A DNA stretch of 64,000 bases from NCBI RefSeq assembly GCF_029490015.1, contig NZ_CP120468.1, forward strand, positions 1 to 64,000, written 5' to 3'. The translations under genes were made by a program, and so were the position numbers. Below are positions 42,949-51,741 of this stretch, piece after piece. The notes under the pieces are model-generated. The model was not told the DNA's origin, made no database searches, and worked only from the letters and a program-made list of their open reading frames with translations. Positions within the stretch are counted from its first letter, which is position 1; every line of letters begins with the position of its first letter. Origin of the DNA: Halobaculum limi (GTDB taxonomy: Archaea > Halobacteriota > Halobacteria > Halobacteriales > Haloferacaceae).

Positions 42949-43140
42949 CGGTAGGGCGAATAGGCTGTGCTGGATGATAAGCGTCTCAAGAATCATCGCT
43001 GACACGTCCGACCGGCTCGTGTTCTCTATTTACCACGGCCTCAACAAACTGTCAGAAACCAATACTGTCAACAGATCTGTCCGTGCTGAATCCGGGCGCG
43101 AGTCAGTGAACGATTTGTATTCGGGGTTGAAGGTTCGAAT

Positions 43141-43317
43141 ATGGCCAGTCCCTCCATCCGGTTTGTCCTGTGCCTCATTATCGGCCTGTTCACCGGAAGC
43201 ACTCTTGGGATACTGTTCGTCCCAGACCCAACAGGGCTAGTCGCATTCGGCCTTGCAGCAGTGTGTACTGCAGGGGTTACCGGCTATCTGTTCCGAAGCG
43301 ACTGGCTCCGTGACTAG
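43141..43317 (+). CDS. Small two-TM protein (58 aa)
   Basis: A 58-codon frame, MASPSIRFVLCLIIGLF... ending FRSDWLRD, with two hydrophobic helices (about residues 7-27 and 32-50) and a basic/acidic tail. It has good third-position GC and a clean start and stop. There are no homologues I can name. It is probably real because it is regular, hydrophobic and fills an otherwise empty interval. Confidence 0.55.
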   Translation: MASPSIRFVLCLIIGLFTGSTLGILFVPDPTGLVAFGLAAVCTAGVTGYLFRSDWLRD

Positions 43318-43426
43318 CTGACCGACACCCTCTGGACTCTGTTGCAACCCCCAAGACTGGCAGATATCGCGTGCTTGAGAAACCAGCGCTCTCACAACCC
43401 CGGCGGATTCGAAGGCCTTCCATCCC

Positions 43427-43726
43427 TCACGCAGTAATGAGGTCGGGTGCCAAGAAGCCGATCACGAGGAGACTCACGAGTACGGCAATCGCCGTAAGTC
43501 GCAGGACACCAGCTTCCCGTCGACGGGGTTTCGGCAGGGATTCGGCAATTCCGGAGAGGGCCATCCCGACAATCACAAACAGTACAGCGTAGAGCGGTGT
43601 CGCCCCTTCTACAATGACGTAGTACCCCTGCTGCCCAGCCAGCAGGAGTGCGCCACAGAAGAAGACCAGTCCAAGGAAACGACCAGAGGGCTCACTGAAC
43701 AGCGTCTGGTCGATGATGGAGGGCAT
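43427..43726 (-). CDS. Small membrane protein, paralogue of 42029-42328
   Basis: A 99-residue three-helix protein with the same layout and the same SGIAESLPKPRRR loop as 42029-42328, in inverted orientation about 1.4 kb away. The ATG at 43726 aligns with the paralogue start; an ATG at 43735 is also in frame. Function unknown. Sequence divergence suggests an old duplication rather than recent inversion. Confidence 0.75.
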   Translation of the reverse strand: MPSIIDQTLFSEPSGRFLGLVFFCGALLLAGQQGYYVIVEGATPLYAVLFVIVGMALSGIAESLPKPRRREAGVLRLTAIAVLVSLLVIGFLAPDLITA

Positions 43727-43920
43727 CGAGCGCATATTTACTCACGTGGAATAAATATGAACTGTGTTCGCCCGCCTGCTGCAGGGATGTTCATAGCTGT
43801 GCTGAGCGAACGGTGGTGAGGGGGCTGACCAACTCACACTCTGTGTTCAGCACAGCCACAGAAATCTGCCCGAACACTGCCAGAAGTGGTGTGCAACACT
43901 CAGAGCATCCAGCTACTAGG

Positions 43921-44073
43921 TCAAGAGAGCAGGGTTGCGGAAACACCCCCAACAACGAGTAGAATACTCAGGCCAGTTAGCAGAGGGTCATTTCCGAAGA
44001 GTTCCCGCAGAAAGAGACCAACTAAGGTCATCTGAACGCCAACGAGCATTCCCTTCGCGTTGGAGGGCTCCAT
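43921..44073 (-). CDS. Small two-TM protein (50 aa)
   Basis: A 50-residue frame with a short polar start (MEPSNAKG) and two hydrophobic helices joined by RELFGNDP. It resembles small haloarchaeal membrane peptides, but no family is recognised. An upstream ATG at 44106 is less likely. Confidence 0.45.
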   Translation of the reverse strand: MEPSNAKGMLVGVQMTLVGLFLRELFGNDPLLTGLSILLVVGGVSATLLS

Positions 44074-44202
44074 TGTACAGCTCAAAATCCATAGGCTGTA
44101 CAACATTCTTCTGGTGTACAGACAGCAAGCCCAAGCGGATCAGTGTCGTGGAGTACGGGAGCCGACTAATGATCGATTCGCAGCACCGATCTATCGGCTG
44201 TT

Positions 44203-44648
44203 TCAGACAGAAACATCCCTAAAATAGGATTCTAATAGAGCCATACACCCGTACTCAGCCTGCAGGCTCGCGGAACTCAGCCTCCACGTATTGTGTAGCG
44301 TTCCGTCCAATAGCACTCTCGCGCGTGCTTTGAGTGCGCGGTCATCAGGTGGCCGAACTTGGAATGTTGATTCGCCGCGAGCATCTGGTTGGGTCGGCTG
44401 CAAATCCGTACTCCAAGACTCCACGATATTCCTTGCCTGTCCTCGAATTCGATTTGGAACGTCGTGTTCTCGGCAACCCGGTCTCCAACATTCCGGACTG
44501 CAGCCTCCACAGTTGCTCCTCCGTCCTCCGACACAGAGACGACGAATCCGAAATCATTCAGCAAGGTCGTGGCTGCCGGTCGCCTGCGTGCGACCGGGAG
44601 CGGTGGGTGGGGAGGTGGGGTTTGGGTCGGCCCGGCGTCGACGAACAA
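44203..44648 (-). pseudogene. FxLYD/CARDB-like domain gene broken by a frameshift
   Basis: The upper frame encodes TTLLNDFGFVVSVSEDGG and VRNVGDRVAENTTFQIEFEDRQGI, a typical FxLYD-like beta domain. Coding character then switches near 44428-44438 to another frame that continues IVESWSTDLQPTQPDARGE and ends at 44203. A one-base or two-base indel around the AGGAATATC stretch restores one domain. The N-terminal signal expected for such lipoproteins is not clear, so the gene may also be 5'-truncated. Confidence 0.6.
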
Positions 44649-44665
44649 GGAGCCGCCCCGCTACG

Positions 44666-45523
44666 CTACCCCTCCCACCACCGGCCGCGCTCAGGGAACG
44701 AGACGTCACTCCATCCCGTCACAGCCACCGAGACGCGCCCGTTGTACCAGTTCTTCGCCGCCGCCCGAATCCGCACACGCTCGCCTTCGTCCATCCACGG
44801 TGCATCCGACGCCTTCCACACCGTCACCTTCACGCGACCGCTCTCGTCTTCGAGAAGCCCGACTTGGGCTATTTTCGAATTGCTCGGCTGCCACAATTGA
44901 CTCACAGTCGCCTCAACTGTCACCTCTTTTCGACTCACCTCCTCCAACATCCCAATCGGCACGACCGTCCCCGCCCGCGTCTGCTCTGCCTCCAGCACCC
45001 GCAGACTCGCACTCATCAACCCCTTCCCACTGCGCACCTCCTCGGCTAGCCGCCGACTCACAGCCGCCCGCGTCCCGCTCTCGCGCACCTTCGCTGTGAT
45101 CCGCGCCGCCTGCTGATTTACCGCCGCCAGCTCCTCACGGGTTAACGCCGCCCTCGCATCACCCGGCTCAAACGCCGGGTCCACGCTTGCTGCCCGCTCT
45201 CGGAACCGCCGCGACCGCTCAACTGCCCCATGCTCAACTGTCACCCGCGTCCGCCGCTCTCGTTGCGACGTCTGCACCTTCTGTCGCTCGTGCGTCCGTG
45301 CAATCTCCGCTTCTCGCGCTTCCCACCGCTCCTGGGCTTCAAGCGTCAGCCCGTATGGGTGGTCCAACTCACCCGTCCCATCCACCTTCGCGATCGCCTC
45401 CGAGTCGATCTTCGCTTGCGTCCGCAACTCGACTGTGGGCCGCAGTTCCGGCCGCTCGTCCACGATGCCCTGCTCCTGTTTCTGTTCCGATGCAACCGTT
45501 TCACTCCGCACGTTTCGTTTCAT
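44666..45523 (-). CDS. OB-fold nucleic-acid-binding protein with helical N-terminus
   Basis: A 285-residue protein. The first about 185 residues are highly charged and helical/coiled-coil. The last about 95 form an OB-fold like RPA-type single-strand-binding domains: VTVEATVSQLWQPSNSKIAQVGLLEDESGRVKVTVW, then WYNGRVSVAVTGW. The fold suggests ssDNA or RNA binding in element maintenance or transfer. A strong 14-bp hairpin (45541-45582) and a 114-bp repeat lie directly upstream of its start. Confidence 0.8.
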   Translation of the reverse strand: MKRNVRSETVASEQKQEQGIVDERPELRPTVELRTQAKIDSEAIAKVDGTGELDHPYGLTLEAQERWEAREAEIARTHERQKVQTSQRERRTRVTVEHGAVERSRRFRERAASVDPAFEPGDARAALTREELAAVNQQAARITAKVRESGTRAAVSRRLAEEVRSGKGLMSASLRVLEAEQTRAGTVVPIGMLEEVSRKEVTVEATVSQLWQPSNSKIAQVGLLEDESGRVKVTVWKASDAPWMDEGERVRIRAAAKNWYNGRVSVAVTGWSDVSFPERGRWWEG

Positions 45524-45540
45524 AGCTATCTCTGAAGCCG

Positions 45541-45582
45541 CTCTCGCTCGCGCCTTCGCGCCCTCTTGGGCGCGAGTGAGAG
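45541..45582. repeat. 14-bp hairpin upstream of the OB-fold gene
   Basis: Arms CTCTCGCTCGCGCC and GGCGCGAGTGAGAG pair with a single G.U, with a 14-nt loop. It lies 18 bp upstream of the OB-fold start and could regulate it. Confidence 0.6.
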
Positions 45583-45910
45583 CGCGTCAGCAGGGAGGCC
45601 CCAGCCAGCCACGCGCGAGGACCCGCCCGCCGCGAGCGTCCACGGGAGTATGCGTCGCGGGAGGAGCCTGCGAGTCCCCGGCGGATACCTCGTGGCGTCG
45701 AAGGCACACGCCCGGACCTCGGCGGCGAGCCTGCGAGTCGTCGAGGAGCCCGGACTGGTCAGTCGCGAGCGATGCGGCCGGCGAGCGGAGCGAGTCGGAC
45801 GCAGGCGGCGGGCGGCAGCCCGAGCGGGGCGAACCGTCGACGATAGCGGACCACCCGCATCGATCGCCGATTACGTCAACCTCGCGGCGCCGACGCTGCG
45901 CACTCAGCGG

Positions 45911-46024
45911 GGTGGGATTGGAAGGGGCCGCCGGGTCGACGAAGACGGGCGATGCAAGGACCGCAGGCGAACACCGTGAGGCGAGGACCATAGCGAGCCC
46001 CTCGAGTCGAGCCGGCGGGGGCTT
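45911..46024. repeat. 114-bp repeat, copy A
   Basis: Matches 54258-54371 at 107 of 114 positions with no gaps, in the same orientation. It sits upstream of the OB-fold gene (which reads away on the minus strand). An internal inverted repeat GCGAGCCCC...GGGGCTTGC is partly kept in the other copy. Confidence 0.85.
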
Positions 46025-46221
46025 GCGCGGACCGCTCTGTTACCGTCATCGAGCGGTGAACTGCCGGCGTTGAGCAGTGAATGCAGAAGATATGTTCGGC
46101 ACCCAGTTGGGCTTCAGTTCATCCGAGAGGTGGCGAATCCGCCGATAGATAGCTGCTGCGTATGCAGCACACGACGGACCCCCTCGAAGGAGAACATCGG
46201 GAGTCTGTGGGGTAAGGCAGT

Positions 46222-47055
46222 TCACACATCACGTACAGTCACGGTCCCCCTCATATTGAGAGCATGCAAGAGGCACAGATACGGGTACGCACCTGGTTCC
46301 TCAAACGTATGAACGAATGGCTCTTCAGGGAGGACATCACCCTTCCGCACCGTCAGCCAGTCCTCGACCGCAGCCTCCGCCGAGTCGAACCCCCCACTGG
46401 CGAAGTACTCACCGTTCTCTGGGAACTCTCTATCGTCACCCTCAGGAATCGCCTGTCCACCGTCCTCACCGGTGACGGAGTGGGCGATTCCAGTCCCATT
46501 CACCCAGCCGACGCTGTCACCCGGGCGAACCGTCAATGACTCCGGGTAATAGGACAGCAGGCCCATCTGCACGATGTGGTCGGTATCGGGCTGGACGACC
46601 TCGGGAGGTGGTGGTATCTCGCCTGCCGGTGTTCGAACGACGATCGTTCCGGCCATCGTGTCGAAATCCTCGTGCGGCAGGCAACAGTACTGGTAGTGTC
46701 CAGGGACGGTGAACTGGTGCTCAAAGCGATCGCCTGGACCAAGGAGTCCGGAATCCGATTGGTCGGCTCGAGCGGCGATTTCAGAGTCGAAGCCACCGCT
46801 CGCAAAGTAGCTCGCCTCGTCGGGGATTCGGCCTTCGTAGGCTGTAACAGTGTGCTTGAGGGTCTCGATGTTCCACCACGTGACCGTCTCACCGGGGTCG
46901 ATGACGAGCCGACCTGGTTCGAACCAGTTGGGCTGGACATCTACACGGGGCTTTGGTGGTGGCACTCCAGGGAGCGATGTGGAACAGCCCGCAGTCCCGA
47001 CGAGGCTGGCCACACCCACTGTTCGGAGTAGTGACCGTCGTGTCCACCTCGCCAT
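46222..47055 (-). CDS. Tandem cupredoxin (halocyanin-like) lipoprotein
   Basis: A 277-residue secreted copper protein. The Tat signal MARWTRRSLLRTVGVASLVG is followed by a lipobox Cys. Two plastocyanin-like domains follow. Domain 1 has type-1 copper ligands His in TLKHTV and Cys-His-Met in YCCLPHEDFDTM. Domain 2 has His in GIAHSV and Cys-His-Met in YLCLLHALNM. Both sites look complete. It is probably a surface electron carrier with two copper sites. The ATG at 47055 is chosen over 47160. Confidence 0.87.
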   Translation of the reverse strand: MARWTRRSLLRTVGVASLVGTAGCSTSLPGVPPPKPRVDVQPNWFEPGRLVIDPGETVTWWNIETLKHTVTAYEGRIPDEASYFASGGFDSEIAARADQSDSGLLGPGDRFEHQFTVPGHYQYCCLPHEDFDTMAGTIVVRTPAGEIPPPPEVVQPDTDHIVQMGLLSYYPESLTVRPGDSVGWVNGTGIAHSVTGEDGGQAIPEGDDREFPENGEYFASGGFDSAEAAVEDWLTVRKGDVLPEEPFVHTFEEPGAYPYLCLLHALNMRGTVTVRDV

Positions 47056-47194
47056 TTGGTCAACTCTGACTCCACTGGGCAATATCTGTTGGGGAGGTGC
47101 TATTATCAAAGCATAGTCAAACGAGTCACAGTAACCAACTGATATATGGAACTTCTGCATTCAACAGGGGCAGTAGTTCATACGACAGAGTGCG

Positions 47195-50140
47195 TCACGT
47201 CCGCAAGAATCGAAGTTCGACAACCGACCCAGTTGGGTCGTTGTCCGTGATCTGGAGCGAGCCACCGCTGTTCGTCGCCATCCAGCGGACGAACCACAGC
47301 CCGAGCCCGTTGGTATGCTGCAGTGGCGACTCTTCCCCAGCAACGACTGACTCTCGTTCAAGCGCTGGAATCCCCGGTCCATCATCAGCGACACGAACCA
47401 CCACAGCATCCGCCTCGTCGTCCAGCGTGACCGAGAGGTGAACCGACGGATGCTCGCCACTGTGTGTTACGGCGTTGTCAACGAGCTCGTCGACTGCCAG
47501 TTCGAACGCTTCGTGCACCCGTGCCTCTGCGACGGCCGGTGTATCAACTGAGATGGACGCATTCGGATAACTCAGCTCTGCCTCCGACGCAATATCAGTA
47601 ACATACTTCGCCACGTCGATAGTCGTCAGCGAGTCGGTCGCGTTCGGGTCCAACACGCTCTCGAACTTTCGAACACTTTCAGCGAGTTCGAGCAGCTCGT
47701 CGCTGGCAGTTCGAATGGTTGTAGCGCCTTGAGAGACCGTCTCATCACGTGTCTCTCTGAGGAGGGTGTCCGCCCACGCCTGGATGATATTCATCTTATT
47801 CCGCAAGTTGTGGCGGAGCACACGGTCGAACACAGATAACCGCCGTTCACGTTCTTTCAGTTCGGTGATGTCGCGCCCGACGCAGACCAACTCTTTGGCA
47901 TCCTGAGCAGAGAGCCCAACAGAGATCGTTGTCTGGAACTGTCGTTCTTCGCCGGTGTGGTCGACGATGGTCGTCTCCACAGTCGTCTCCGGTATCTGCT
48001 CCGCAGAGAGTTTGCTCGTCGCTACTGCTAGTGACTCAGCATGCTCATCTTGGAACACGGTAGAAAGGTGCTCGCCGATGAGCTCCCCTTCTGGTGAACC
48101 GATAAACTCAGCAACTGCTGTGTTGAGTGACGTGAACGTCAGATCCTCATCAAGGGTGTATACGAGGTCGTTTGTCGTTTCGACGATACGCTCGTAGCGC
48201 CTGAGTTCCTCCTTGCGTTCTTTTTCATCAGTAATGTCCTCAAGCAGGCCAACTACCCCAGCGATCTCGCCATCGCTGTCTCGCATCGGGGCAGTCGTGA
48301 GTGCCACATCGACGAGCGAGCCGTCTTTTCGCTGGCGAACCGTCTCGTAGCCCACGGCTGGCTGCTCACCTGTAATGACGTCAGTTCGCAGTTCGTCGAA
48401 CTCTGGCCGTTTCGCCTCTTGAACATTCGGAAGCGGTTCGCCAAGGGCTTCTTCCTCAGACCACCCAAAGATCTGCTCACATCCCTTACTCCAGAGCCGA
48501 GTGATGCCATCCTCGTCCACTGCGAGTATCCCGAGCGGTGAGGCATCGAATACGGACTGAAGCAGGTCTTTCGTCTCTTTGAGTTCGTGTTCGCGTTTTC
48601 TGCGGTCGGTAATATCTTGGACCGTCCCCCGGTAGACAGCGGGCTCAGACTGGTGTGGTCTTCCTCGGACGTGTGCCCACCGAATCTCTCCAGATGCCGT
48701 CCGGAGCCGACACTCCAGTTCCTGTGGCTCACCGGTCGCGACTAATCGTTCGAACGCCGCACGGATATCCGCTTGATCGTCAGGGTGGTAGAAGCCGAAC
48801 GTCTCATCAAGGTCGAATTCAGTTCGTGGCCAGGTGCCAACCAGTTTGGCGAGCCCTCTGGTGTATTCAACCTCACCAGATTCAGCGTTGACTTCCCACC
48901 CGCCGATGTCGGCAATAGCCTGCGTCTGGTCAAGAAAGTCGACCAGTCGCTCTAATTCACGCTCTTGGGCTTGACGGTCAGTGATATCTTGAATAGTCGC
49001 GACAACGCCGATTCGATCACCCGACTCGTCAGTCAGGGGAGCGGCATTAATTGAAAGCCAGCGTGTCTCGCCGCCCTCGGCAATACCGTGTTCGTAGCCT
49101 CGGACAGTCTCACCCGTCGCCATCACGCGACTGAACGGGAGGTCCTCACTGTCGATTGGTTCTCCTTCTGCTCCAACGATCTCCCAGCTTGGTTCGTCAA
49201 ACGTGCGACCAACCACCGCTGAACGCTCCAGCCCGAGGACTTCTTCAGCGACTGCATTCGCGCGGACAATCTGCCCATCAGCATCGAGTAATGTGATTCC
49301 GATAGGACTCGCTTCAAACACTCGTTCGAGCGTCTCGGTTTCCTCACGCAATTGCTCCTGTGCTTGTCGCTTGGCTGTAACATCGGACTGAAAGCCAATG
49401 TAATGCGTGAGTTCCCCTGTGTCATCGTACACTGGAGAGATTTCGAGGTAATTCCAGAACGCGGACCCATCGTTTCGATAATTTCGGAGCTCGACGCTTA
49501 CGGCTTCGCCCGCCTCAATAGCATCGTGAATCCGTTGAACTGGTTTAGGATCAGTCTCTTCACCCTGCAGGAATCGACAGTTTTGCCCGAGCACGTCCTC
49601 GCGCTCGTATCCAGTAATCTCCACAAACGCATCATTGACGTAGGTCAGCGGCTGGTCGTGAGAAGCGTCGGCGATGGTGATGCCGGTCGTCGCATCATCC
49701 ATCGCCCGCCGATACAGCGCGAGTTGTTGTGACTGCCGACGAGTTCGGAGTAGCGACGCAACACGCGACCTGACGACTGCTTTCGCTGCCGGAATACGGA
49801 GTGCATCGTCAGCCACTCCGCCCAATCGCTGGGAAGCTTCCTGTCCGTCTCGATCCCCGACGAGCAAGAGAACTGGCAGATGCCGTTTGCCATGTTCGTC
49901 TTTTCGGTCTGCAAGCGTGTCAGCGACCGCCTGGTAACTCGCTGCGTCGACGATACAGAGGTCAAATGTGGGAAGTGGTTCGTCGGTAGTCGGAGCTGCC
50001 TCAACAACCTCATACTCACCAAGGAGGTCAGCAAGCAGCTTTCGATTGCGCTGGCCTTGGACGACGAGGAGAATCCGCTCGGTCCCTGTCGATGAGTCGA
50101 GCCCCGTCTCCCCACCGAATACTACGTGCTCGTCACTCAC
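47195..50140 (-). CDS. LOV/multi-PAS sensor histidine kinase
   Basis: A 981-residue kinase. The N-terminal receiver-like domain (about 20-130) has a candidate Asp65. A LOV domain (about 145-265) has the flavin-adduct motif GQNCRFLQG (Cys188) and NYRNDGSAFWN. Four further PAS domains span about 270-765, each ending with a DIT-type exit. HisKA has His777 in VLRHNLRNKMN, and the C-terminal HATPase has VADDGPGIP and GLGLWFVRWM. The complete LOV motif predicts blue-light sensing through FMN. The gene starts with GTG 2 bp after the kaiC-like stop, so the two are co-translated. Confidence 0.9.
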   Translation of the reverse strand: MSDEHVVFGGETGLDSSTGTERILLVVQGQRNRKLLADLLGEYEVVEAAPTTDEPLPTFDLCIVDAASYQAVADTLADRKDEHGKRHLPVLLLVGDRDGQEASQRLGGVADDALRIPAAKAVVRSRVASLLRTRRQSQQLALYRRAMDDATTGITIADASHDQPLTYVNDAFVEITGYEREDVLGQNCRFLQGEETDPKPVQRIHDAIEAGEAVSVELRNYRNDGSAFWNYLEISPVYDDTGELTHYIGFQSDVTAKRQAQEQLREETETLERVFEASPIGITLLDADGQIVRANAVAEEVLGLERSAVVGRTFDEPSWEIVGAEGEPIDSEDLPFSRVMATGETVRGYEHGIAEGGETRWLSINAAPLTDESGDRIGVVATIQDITDRQAQERELERLVDFLDQTQAIADIGGWEVNAESGEVEYTRGLAKLVGTWPRTEFDLDETFGFYHPDDQADIRAAFERLVATGEPQELECRLRTASGEIRWAHVRGRPHQSEPAVYRGTVQDITDRRKREHELKETKDLLQSVFDASPLGILAVDEDGITRLWSKGCEQIFGWSEEEALGEPLPNVQEAKRPEFDELRTDVITGEQPAVGYETVRQRKDGSLVDVALTTAPMRDSDGEIAGVVGLLEDITDEKERKEELRRYERIVETTNDLVYTLDEDLTFTSLNTAVAEFIGSPEGELIGEHLSTVFQDEHAESLAVATSKLSAEQIPETTVETTIVDHTGEERQFQTTISVGLSAQDAKELVCVGRDITELKERERRLSVFDRVLRHNLRNKMNIIQAWADTLLRETRDETVSQGATTIRTASDELLELAESVRKFESVLDPNATDSLTTIDVAKYVTDIASEAELSYPNASISVDTPAVAEARVHEAFELAVDELVDNAVTHSGEHPSVHLSVTLDDEADAVVVRVADDGPGIPALERESVVAGEESPLQHTNGLGLWFVRWMATNSGGSLQITDNDPTGSVVELRFLRT

Positions 50141-50142
50141 TG

Positions 50143-51594
50143 TTACTGTTCGTCCTCCACCGTGGGTGTTCCAGTCAGGACACCGCGAAGATTGTCAAGC
50201 GGTTCCCCGATATGAATCCCGTCAGTGTCGATACGGAACGAACGCAAAGTAGACTCAAACGACCCGAATCGCTTCTTGAGGACACCGGCGGCCTTCTGTA
50301 TGTCACCGCGTACCTCGATGTATCGAAGGAAGAAGATATTGTCAGCAAGATAGCTTACGTGGCTGTCTGAAGCGCGGAACCCACCAGTGACGTCCTGTAT
50401 TTCATCGGTTATCACGACTGTCACGCCAACATTACGGAGGTACCGTGCCAACGCGTGCAGTTCTTTGCGCAGGTCGCTTCCTTCTGCGTGGAGGCTCAGT
50501 TCGTAGCCAGCAGTCCCATCGATGAGCACGAACTTTGTATCGTGTTCTTCGACATCGGTCTTGACTCGGTGGGCAAACTCATCAGCGGACAGGGTCAGGG
50601 GTTCGATAGCTTCGACAGCCATCGTTTCTGACTCGAGATAGTCACTGACTGAGAAGCCGACGGCCGCCGAGCGGTGTTTGAAACTCTCCTCGCTTTCTTC
50701 GAACAGATACAGCGCCGCTCGTTCGCCGCGAGCGGCGAACGCCTGTGCAAGTGTTGTCGCGGTTGTGGACTTGCCAACGCCACTCGGCCCTGAAACAAGC
50801 GTGATGCTTCCTCGTTCGAGGCCGCCACCGAGTAACGCATCGAGCGATTCGACGTTCGATGACACCGTTTCGAATGCAGATTCATCGTGATGGTTCTCCG
50901 GACGGATCTTGGGGAAGATCCGGATGCCTCGACCCTCGTCGATTCGGAATGCGTGGGTGCCGCTTTGGAAGTCTGATCCCCGGAGCTTTTCGATTTTGAG
51001 GAATCGTCCTTCATCGGTCCGCGAGATGGTTATCGAGCCGTTACAGAGGTATTGAAGACTCTCATCCGCCTGCTGTGCATCTGGTTGACTCGTGAATAGC
51101 GTCGTCGCGCCTGTGTCCTTGAGATAGCGCATCAGAGAAGCGGCCGTCTGATTGAACTGATATTCATCAGGAGAGAGATGGCGTAACTGTGAGAGAGGAT
51201 CGATGACGACACGAGTTGGCTGGTGCTCTGTGACCGCTTCAGCGATAGCCGATGTTGTCGACTGTCCTTCAACCTCACTCGGCGCGAGCACCGAATATGC
51301 CTCGTCATCGAGGAATTTGCCACTCGTTGGACTCAGGTCAAGTACGGGTATATCTGAGAAATCGAATCCAAGCGTCGCAGCGTTTTCGGCAAGCTCAGCA
51401 GCCGTTTCCTCAAATGAGATATAGAGGACGTGTTCTCCGTTGGCGACTCCTTCAGCAAGAAAATGGTATCCGAGAATTGTCTTTCCCGTCCCAGATCGCC
51501 CACGGATCATATACGTACGGTTGGAGACGAATCCACCGTTGAGCAGCGTATCGAGACCATCGATTCCCGATGATATCCGAGGACGATTATTCAT
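50143..51594 (-). CDS. Two-domain KaiC-family ATPase
   Basis: A 483-residue protein with two RecA-like KaiC domains. CI Walker A is RSGTGKT with catalytic ISFEE. CII Walker A is PSGVGKS with LYLFEESEES. The CII phosphosite region reads SDSHVSYLAD: KaiC Ser431 is kept as Ser414, while the neighbouring Thr is Tyr. The C-terminal YIEVRG matches cyanobacterial KaiC. Haloarchaeal KaiC proteins show diurnal expression and signalling roles. It is first in the operon with the LOV kinase, which implies a light-linked signalling unit. Confidence 0.88.
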   Translation of the reverse strand: MNNRPRISSGIDGLDTLLNGGFVSNRTYMIRGRSGTGKTILGYHFLAEGVANGEHVLYISFEETAAELAENAATLGFDFSDIPVLDLSPTSGKFLDDEAYSVLAPSEVEGQSTTSAIAEAVTEHQPTRVVIDPLSQLRHLSPDEYQFNQTAASLMRYLKDTGATTLFTSQPDAQQADESLQYLCNGSITISRTDEGRFLKIEKLRGSDFQSGTHAFRIDEGRGIRIFPKIRPENHHDESAFETVSSNVESLDALLGGGLERGSITLVSGPSGVGKSTTATTLAQAFAARGERAALYLFEESEESFKHRSAAVGFSVSDYLESETMAVEAIEPLTLSADEFAHRVKTDVEEHDTKFVLIDGTAGYELSLHAEGSDLRKELHALARYLRNVGVTVVITDEIQDVTGGFRASDSHVSYLADNIFFLRYIEVRGDIQKAAGVLKKRFGSFESTLRSFRIDTDGIHIGEPLDNLRGVLTGTPTVEDEQ

Positions 51595-51741
51595 CTTACT
51601 TTTTACCGTTTAGATCCTAATAAGTCTCTTGAATCATCATACGTGAATATTTGTTAATAATTCTCATCGAATGCATCGGTGATGCGATCCTGCTCGACAG
51701 ACACTACTTGACTTGTATCGGCAGCAGGGATGTGCTGACTG

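Larger units (their letters stand above)
45524..46221. other. Structured GC-rich non-coding region with repeat copy A
   Basis: No convincing gene; every frame reads arginine/proline/serine-rich. Visible structure includes a 14-bp hairpin at 45541-45554/45569-45582 (one G.U), the 114-bp repeat at 45911-46024 with an internal GCGAGCCCC/GGGGCTTGC stem, and a small TGCTGC/GCAGCA hairpin at 46154-46169. The sequence could encode a structured RNA or be a cis-acting site. Confidence 0.5.

Noticed and set aside
45587-45991. 134-codon minus-strand frame across the structured GC-rich region
   Set aside because: A similar peptide appears opposite repeat copy B, but this follows from the 114-bp DNA repeat itself; the rest is arginine/proline-rich in all frames, so a structured or cis-acting DNA is more likely than a protein.
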